Source of the DNA: REEB85 sp018971455
Lineage (GTDB): Bacteria; Pseudomonadota; Alphaproteobacteria; Acetobacterales; Acetobacteraceae
DNA length: 19,144 bases
Direction: 5' to 3'
NCBI GenBank assembly: GCA_028871195.1
Contig: JAGWNT010000077.1
Span: 1-19,144 of the forward strand
Below, one piece after another: positions 14,792 to 19,144 of the stretch (positions are counted from its first letter, which is position 1; the number at the start of each line of letters is the position of its first letter). The notes below the pieces were generated by a model, which saw only the letters and a program-made list of their open reading frames with translations, searched no databases and was not told where the DNA came from. The position numbers and the translations under genes are program-made.

Positions 14792-16603
14792 ATGAACGCC
14801 ATCAGCAAGCCTTCGGCGGGCGCCTACACCATCATCGACCATACCTACGACGTGGTGGTGGTCGGCGCCGGCGGGGCCGGGCTGCGCGCCACCCTCGGCA
14901 TGGGGGCGGCCGGACTCAAGACCGCCTGCATCACCAAGGTGTTCCCGACGCGCAGCCACACCGTGGCCGCCCAGGGCGGCATCGGGGCGGCGCTCGGCAA
15001 TATCGGCGAGGATGACTGGCGCTGGCACATGTACGACACCGTCAAGGGGTCGGACTGGCTGGGCGACCAGGACGCCATCGAATACATGTGCCGCGAGGCG
15101 ATCCCGGCGGTCTACGAGCTGGAGCATTTCGGCGTGCCGTTCAGCCGCACCGAAGAGGGCAAGATCTACCAGCGCCCGTTCGGCGGCCACATGACGGAGT
15201 ACGGCAAGGCGCCGGCGATGCGCGCCTGCGCGGCGGCCGACCGCACCGGGCATGCCATCCTGCACACGCTGTATCAGCAGAGCCTCAAGCACGAGGTGGA
15301 GTTCTTCGTCGAATATTTCGCGCTCGACCTGATCATGGACGAGGAGGGCGTCTGCCGCGGCGTGATGGCATGGTGCCTGGAGGACGGCACCATGCACCGC
15401 TTCCGCGCGCAGAGCGTGGTGCTGGCGACCGGCGGCTATGGCCGCGCCTTCCTGTCCTGCACCTCGGCGCATACCTGCACCGGCGACGGCAACGGCATGG
15501 TGCTGCGCGCCGGGCTGCCGTGCCAGGACATGGAGTTCGTGCAGTTCCACCCGACCGGCATCTTCCCCGCCGGCTGCCTGATCACCGAGGGCGCGCGCGG
15601 CGAGGGCGGCTACCTCACCAACTCCGAGGGCGAGCGCTTCATGGAGCGCTACGCGCCGACCGCCAAGGACCTCGCCTCGCGCGACGTGGTCTCGCGTTCG
15701 ATGACGCTGGAGATCAATGCCGGGCGCGGCTGCGGGCCGAATAAGGACTACATCATGCTCCATCTGGAGCATCTCGGCGCCGACATCCTGCATGAGCGCC
15801 TGCCCGGCATTTCGGAGACGGCGAAGGTGTTCGCCGGCGTCGATGTGACCAAGGCGCCGATCCCGGTGCTGCCGACGGTGCACTACAACATGGGCGGCAT
15901 TCCCACGAATTATCACGGCGAGGTGCTGCGCCCGACCCGCGAGAACCCGGACGCCACGGTGCCCGGGCTGATGGCGATCGGCGAGGCGGCGTGCGTGTCC
16001 GTGCACGGCGCCAACCGGCTCGGCACCAACTCGCTGCTCGACATCGTGGTGTTCGGCCGGGCGGCGGCCAACCGCGCCGCCGAGCTGCTCAAGCCGGGCG
16101 CCTCGCAGCCCGCGCTGCCGGCCGGCGCCGGCGCCGCCTCGCTCGACCGGCTGGACCATGCGCGCCATGCCAAGGGTGGCACCAAGGTGGCCGAAATCCG
16201 GCTCAACATGCAGCGCACTATGCAGGCCCATGCCGCGGTGTTCCGCAACAGCGAGAGCCTGACGCAGGGCGTCGCCAAGATGCAGACCGTCTGGCAGAGC
16301 CTGGGCGACATGTCGGTGACCGATCGCGGTCTGATCTGGAACAGCGACCTGATGGAGGCGATGGAGCTGCAGAACCTGATGGGCAACGCGATGACCACCA
16401 TGGTCGGCGCCGAGGCCCGCACGGAGAGCCGCGGCGCGCAGGCGCACGACGATTTCCCCGAGCGCGACGACGCCAACTGGATGAAGCACACGCTGGCCTG
16501 GTGCGCGCCGGACGGCGCCGTGCGGCTCGATTACCGCCCGGTGAAGATGCAGACGCTGACCAATGACGTGTCGGTGTTCCCGCCCAAGAAGCGCGTTTAC
16601 TGA
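14792..16603 (+). CDS. sdhA: Succinate dehydrogenase flavoprotein subunit
   Basis: A 603-residue catalytic subunit oxidising succinate to fumarate on the cytoplasmic face. FAD-binding VVVVGAGGAGLRATLGM (21-37), His56 in SHTVAAQGG for the covalent 8-alpha-histidyl FAD bond, substrate-site QFHPTGIFPAG with His253, ITEGARGEGG, and Arg297 in LASRDVVSR (spaced exactly as E. coli Arg286, the proton donor). The late HYNMGGIPTNYHG and GANRLGTNSLLD motifs are intact. The C-terminal domain ends in SVFPPKKRVY, as usual. ATG 14792 is 24 bases after sdhD with a weak upstream GGAACGGA. The length is normal; no missing residues seen. Confidence 0.97.
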   Translation: MNAISKPSAGAYTIIDHTYDVVVVGAGGAGLRATLGMGAAGLKTACITKVFPTRSHTVAAQGGIGAALGNIGEDDWRWHMYDTVKGSDWLGDQDAIEYMCREAIPAVYELEHFGVPFSRTEEGKIYQRPFGGHMTEYGKAPAMRACAAADRTGHAILHTLYQQSLKHEVEFFVEYFALDLIMDEEGVCRGVMAWCLEDGTMHRFRAQSVVLATGGYGRAFLSCTSAHTCTGDGNGMVLRAGLPCQDMEFVQFHPTGIFPAGCLITEGARGEGGYLTNSEGERFMERYAPTAKDLASRDVVSRSMTLEINAGRGCGPNKDYIMLHLEHLGADILHERLPGISETAKVFAGVDVTKAPIPVLPTVHYNMGGIPTNYHGEVLRPTRENPDATVPGLMAIGEAACVSVHGANRLGTNSLLDIVVFGRAAANRAAELLKPGASQPALPAGAGAASLDRLDHARHAKGGTKVAEIRLNMQRTMQAHAAVFRNSESLTQGVAKMQTVWQSLGDMSVTDRGLIWNSDLMEAMELQNLMGNAMTTMVGAEARTESRGAQAHDDFPERDDANWMKHTLAWCAPDGAVRLDYRPVKMQTLTNDVSVFPPKKRVY

Positions 16604-16634
16604 GGACAGCCAACCACCAAGGACGGGCAAGCCG

Positions 16635-17417
16635 ATGGTCGAATTCTCGCTTCCGGCGAACAGCAAGGTGCAGCCGGGCCACACGCACAAGGCGCCCGCC
16701 GGGGCCAGCCGCGTGAAAACCTTCAGCATCTATCGCTGGAATCCCGATGACGGGAAGAACCCGCAGACCGATCGCTACGAGATCGACCTCGATGCCTGCG
16801 GGCCGATGGTTCTCGACGCGCTCATCAAGATCAAGAACGAGGTCGATCCCGGCCTGACCTTCCGCCGCTCCTGCCGCGAGGGCATCTGCGGCTCCTGCGC
16901 GATGAACATCGACGGCACCAACACGCTGGCCTGCCTCAAGCCGATCGACGAGTGCAAGGGCGACGTGCGCATCAATCCGCTGCCGCACATGCCGGTGGTC
17001 AAGGACCTCGTGCCCGATCTCAGCCAGGCCTACGCGCAGCTGCGCGCCATCGAGCCGTGGCTGAAATCCGATACGCCGCCGCCGCCCGATGGCGAGCGGC
17101 TGCAGAGCAAGGAGGAGCGCGCCCAGCTCGACGGCATGTGGGAGTGCATCCTGTGCTTCTGCTGCACCACCTCCTGCCCGAGCTACTGGTGGAACGGCGA
17201 CCGCTATCTCGGCCCGGCCGTGCTGCTGGCCGCCTATCGCTGGATCGCCGACAGCCGCGACGAGCAGACCGGCGAGCGGCTCGACGCGCTGCAGGACCCG
17301 TTCAAGCTCTATCGCTGCCACACCATCATGAACTGCACGCAGACCTGCCCGAAAGGGCTCAATCCGGCCAAGGCGATCGGGGAGATCAAGACCCTGATGC
17401 TCGAACGGCAGGGGTGA
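16635..17417 (+). CDS. sdhB: Succinate dehydrogenase iron-sulfur subunit
   Basis: A 260-residue electron-transfer subunit passing electrons from FAD to ubiquinone. The 2Fe-2S site has Cys80, Cys85, Cys88 (CREGICGSC) and Cys100. The 4Fe-4S site is Cys171, Cys174, Cys177 with Cys238. The 3Fe-4S site is Cys181, Cys228, Cys234, all matching the E. coli spacing. The motif reads CILCFCC, with Phe where E. coli has Ala; the middle Cys176 is also present in E. coli, so it is not an oddity. SYWWNGDRYLGP and RCHTIMNCTQTCPKGLNP are classical. ATG 16635 is 31 bases after sdhA. The ribosome site is poor (AAGGA with long spacing), so translation may rely on the upstream gene. Confidence 0.97.
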   Translation: MVEFSLPANSKVQPGHTHKAPAGASRVKTFSIYRWNPDDGKNPQTDRYEIDLDACGPMVLDALIKIKNEVDPGLTFRRSCREGICGSCAMNIDGTNTLACLKPIDECKGDVRINPLPHMPVVKDLVPDLSQAYAQLRAIEPWLKSDTPPPPDGERLQSKEERAQLDGMWECILCFCCTTSCPSYWWNGDRYLGPAVLLAAYRWIADSRDEQTGERLDALQDPFKLYRCHTIMNCTQTCPKGLNPAKAIGEIKTLMLERQG

Positions 17418-17421
17418 GCCG

Positions 17422-18126
17422 GTGACGAGGGCCCGGGCGATGCTCCGGCCTTCCCCCACCCCCCGGCCGTCTCCCGCCGCCAGGCCCGGCGGCGCAGCAC
17501 CCGCGCTCACACTGGCCAGCCTGCTCGCCGACCACGCCTTCCTGCGGCTGGCGTGGAGCAATTTCGGCGCGGTGATCCCGGGCCGGCTCTACCGCGCCAA
17601 CCACCCGACGCCGCGCCGGCTGGCGCGGCTGGTGCGCCGCTACGGCATCCGCACGGTGATCAACCTGCGCGGCGAGGCGGCGAACGCATCGAACCCGCTG
17701 AGCGTGGCGACGGCGACGGCGCTCGGAGTGGACCATGTCTTTCTCGCCTTCGAGAGCCGCGGCGCGCCGGAGGCGTCGCGCATCCTGCGCTTCCACGAGG
17801 TCTACCGGACGATGCGCCTGCCGGCGCTGGTGCACTGCAAGGCCGGCGCCGACCGGGCCGGCTTCGCCGCCGGGCTCGCCGTGCTGTTCGAGGGCGGCAC
17901 GGCGGCCGAGGCGCTGGCCCAGCTCTCGCTGCGGTTTCTGCATTTCCGCGATTCGCGCAGCGGGATCCTCGACGCTTTCTTCCGCCGCTACGCCGCCGAG
18001 GCGGAGGGGCGGATATCCTTCTTGGAGTGGGTGGCGCGGGAGTACGACGCCGAGGCGCTGCGGCGCGATTTCGTGCCCGGCGGGCTCGCGAGCTTCGTTA
18101 ACGACCGGCTGCTGCGCCGGGAATAG
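17422..18126 (+). CDS. Cysteine-dependent (PTP/DSP-like) phosphatase
   Basis: A 234-residue protein with the P-loop signature of cysteine phosphatases: HCKAGADRAG, nucleophile Cys139 and Arg145. Upstream family features are LYRANHPTPRRLARL, YGIRTVINLRGE and FESRGAPEASRILRF; LRFLHFRDSRSGILDAFF follows the P-loop. It resembles the small cytoplasmic tyrosine-phosphatase-like proteins often found beside polysaccharide genes; the substrate (phosphotyrosine, phospholipid or inositol phosphate) is not known. GTG 17422 has AGGGG seven bases upstream; ATG 17440 (MLRPSPTP) with GAGGG at 17427-17431 is equally possible. The N-terminal 25 residues are Pro/Ala-rich and low in complexity. It starts 4 bases after sdhB, so read-through from the sdh operon is likely, and its tail overlaps the convergent glycosyltransferase by 29 bases. 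Confidence 0.85.
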   Translation: MTRARAMLRPSPTPRPSPAARPGGAAPALTLASLLADHAFLRLAWSNFGAVIPGRLYRANHPTPRRLARLVRRYGIRTVINLRGEAANASNPLSVATATALGVDHVFLAFESRGAPEASRILRFHEVYRTMRLPALVHCKAGADRAGFAAGLAVLFEGGTAAEALAQLSLRFLHFRDSRSGILDAFFRRYAAEAEGRISFLEWVAREYDAEALRRDFVPGGLASFVNDRLLRRE

Positions 18127-19144
18127 CGCAGGCGGCGGCCAGCGCCGCGTCGATGCGCGGGGCGGCGAAATGGGCGCGCATCCAGTCGAGCCCGGCCTCG
18201 CTGGCGCCGGCATTGACGGCGCGGTCCTCGTGCAGGCGCAGGATGAGGGCCGCCATGTCGGCCGGCTGTTCCGCGACCAGGCCGGAGAGGGAGAGCGGCA
18301 GGTCCATGCCCTCGGCGGCGATCGGCGAGCAGACGCAGGGAATGCCGCCGGCCAGGCTGTCCACCACCTTGCCCTTGAGCCCGGCGCCGAAGCGCAACGG
18401 GGCGACGCTGACGCGCACCCGGTCCCACAGGGCGCGCAGGCTGGGCACCTGGCCGAGCACCTCCACCGGCCCGTCCGCCGCGGCGGCGAGGCGGGCGAGG
18501 CTGGCGGGCAGGTCGCTGCCGGCGAGGCGGCAGGGCAGCGCCGGCGCCTCGGCCCAGACCAGCGGCATGACGTCGCGGATCAGATGCTCGGCGGCATCGC
18601 GATTGGGGGGGTGGGCATAGCTGCCGATGAAGCCGACGCCGCTGCGCGCGGCGAAGGCCACCGGCGTCGGGTCCGCGGCGACGGTCCAGGGCACCAGATG
18701 CACCGCCGCCTCCGGGATGACCGCGCGCAGCAGGGCCGCTTCGTGGCTCGAATGGGTGAGCAGCGCGTCGGCACCGAGGCCGGCGAGCAGCTCGGCGGTG
18801 CGCAGCGCCTCGACCTGGGCGGGATCGGCGCTGCCGGGCAGCAGGGCCACCTGGCGGGCGAGGCGCAGATGGTGCAGGTCGGCGACGCAATAGAGCAGGC
18901 GCGCCCGCGGGCAGCAGCTGCGCACGAGGGCTGCGTAACGCTGCATGATCGACAGGCGATGGAGGTAGGCGAGGCTGAGCCCCTCGCCGAGCTGGCGCAG
19001 CACCTCCTCGACGCCGCCGATCCACGGGGCGTGCCAGCAGGTGATGCCCTGCGCGGCCAGGGCGGCAGCCTGGGCGGGCGTGGCGGTGAGGTCGTGCGCC
19101 GGCACGAAATCGACGCGGTAGCCGAGGCGCACCAGCGCCTGCAT
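18098..19144 (-). CDS. GT4-like glycosyltransferase, N-terminus cut by the window edge
   Basis: At least 348 residues of a GT-B glycosyltransferase (Glyco_trans_1 type). The first visible codon is an ATG exactly at the right edge, but the opening MQALVRLGYRVDFVPAHDL looks like the second strand of the N-terminal Rossmann domain, so the true start probably lies further right. Mid-protein ADALLTHSSHEAALL and VGFIGSYAHPPNRDA mark the linker into the nucleotide-sugar domain. The donor-binding region is PLRFGAGLKGKVVDSLAGG (249-267) followed by IPCVCSPIAAEGMDL, where Lys257-Gly-Lys and Glu278 are the usual contacts. Donor and acceptor are unknown; surface polysaccharide or protein glycosylation is plausible. 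It converges on and overlaps the phosphatase gene by 29 bases. Confidence 0.85.
   Translation of the reverse strand: MQALVRLGYRVDFVPAHDLTATPAQAAALAAQGITCWHAPWIGGVEEVLRQLGEGLSLAYLHRLSIMQRYAALVRSCCPRARLLYCVADLHHLRLARQVALLPGSADPAQVEALRTAELLAGLGADALLTHSSHEAALLRAVIPEAAVHLVPWTVAADPTPVAFAARSGVGFIGSYAHPPNRDAAEHLIRDVMPLVWAEAPALPCRLAGSDLPASLARLAAAADGPVEVLGQVPSLRALWDRVRVSVAPLRFGAGLKGKVVDSLAGGIPCVCSPIAAEGMDLPLSLSGLVAEQPADMAALILRLHEDRAVNAGASEAGLDWMRAHFAAPRIDAALAAACAIPGAAAGR

Noticed and set aside
13793..16729. Minus-strand open frame of about 978 residues opposite sdhC, sdhD and sdhA
   Set aside because: It lies fully opposite well-conserved sdh genes, shows no domain, and is rich in His/Gln/Arg/Gly as expected for reverse-frame translation of GC-rich coding DNA.
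16635..17417. Extra cysteine in the sdhB CILCFCC motif as a novelty
   Set aside because: E. coli SdhB has the same additional cysteine (CILCACC), so this is normal; only the Phe differs.
17805..17877. Phosphatase P-loop region considered as a rhodanese or arsenate reductase
   Set aside because: HCKAGADRAG fits the HCX5R loop of PTP/DSP proteins with the preceding VINLRGE strand. Rhodanese and ArsC folds have different flanking motifs.

Overview
The window is a very GC-rich, densely packed chromosomal segment whose gene content points to an alphaproteobacterium, most likely Rhodospirillales/Acetobacteraceae-like. The basis is the sdhC-sdhD-sdhA-sdhB order, the high-GC third codon positions and the general character of the proteins. 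This placement is inference; there is no rRNA or other phylogenetic marker. I see no tRNA, rRNA, IS element, CRISPR array or phage gene.

Layout. (1) 177-1325: an orphan branched-chain amino acid type (LivK-like) periplasmic binding protein, converging at a GC-rich hairpin on a minus-strand molybdopterin oxidoreductase (1353-3434). (2) 3435-3546: a divergent control region holding two adjacent 34-bp direct repeats (32/34 identical), each with an internal dyad. (3) 3547-12382: nine plus-strand genes, tightly spaced or overlapping, that look like one transcription unit. They encode a one-domain ModE-type regulator, free methionine-R-sulfoxide reductase (msrC), a glutathione/dipeptide-type ABC importer (gsiA, gsiB, gsiC, gsiD), a P1-family (DmpA/BapA-type) peptidase, an M55 D-aminopeptidase (DppA-type) and an isoaspartyl peptidase/type III asparaginase (iaaA-type). 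(4) 12471-13833: aspartate-semialdehyde dehydrogenase (asd) and a Gdx/SugE-type small multidrug resistance protein. (5) 13919-17417: succinate dehydrogenase sdhCDAB, with a candidate promoter at 13850-13878. (6) 17422-18126: a cysteine-dependent protein-tyrosine-phosphatase-like gene 4 bases after sdhB, overlapping tail to tail a minus-strand glycosyltransferase that runs off the right edge (18098-19144).

How the genes may work together. The most interesting unit is region 3. An importer resembling the E. coli glutathione system is followed by three peptidases that attack bonds ordinary peptidases leave alone: D-residues (M55), D- or beta-residues (P1 family) and isoaspartyl/beta-aspartyl bonds (IaaA family). 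It combines in one operon two associations known separately: iaaA with gsiABCD in E. coli, and dppA with a dipeptide permease in Bacillus subtilis. I infer an uptake-and-salvage pathway for non-canonical peptides (peptidoglycan fragments, cyanophycin-type beta-Asp dipeptides, aged or oxidised peptides). The upstream msrC and the divergent molybdoenzyme hint that oxidised methionine or other S/N-oxides could be part of the load. The ModE-like protein lacks the molybdate-binding TOBE domains and probably acts on the repeats in the divergent promoter. Function, regulation and co-transcription are inferred from sequence only.
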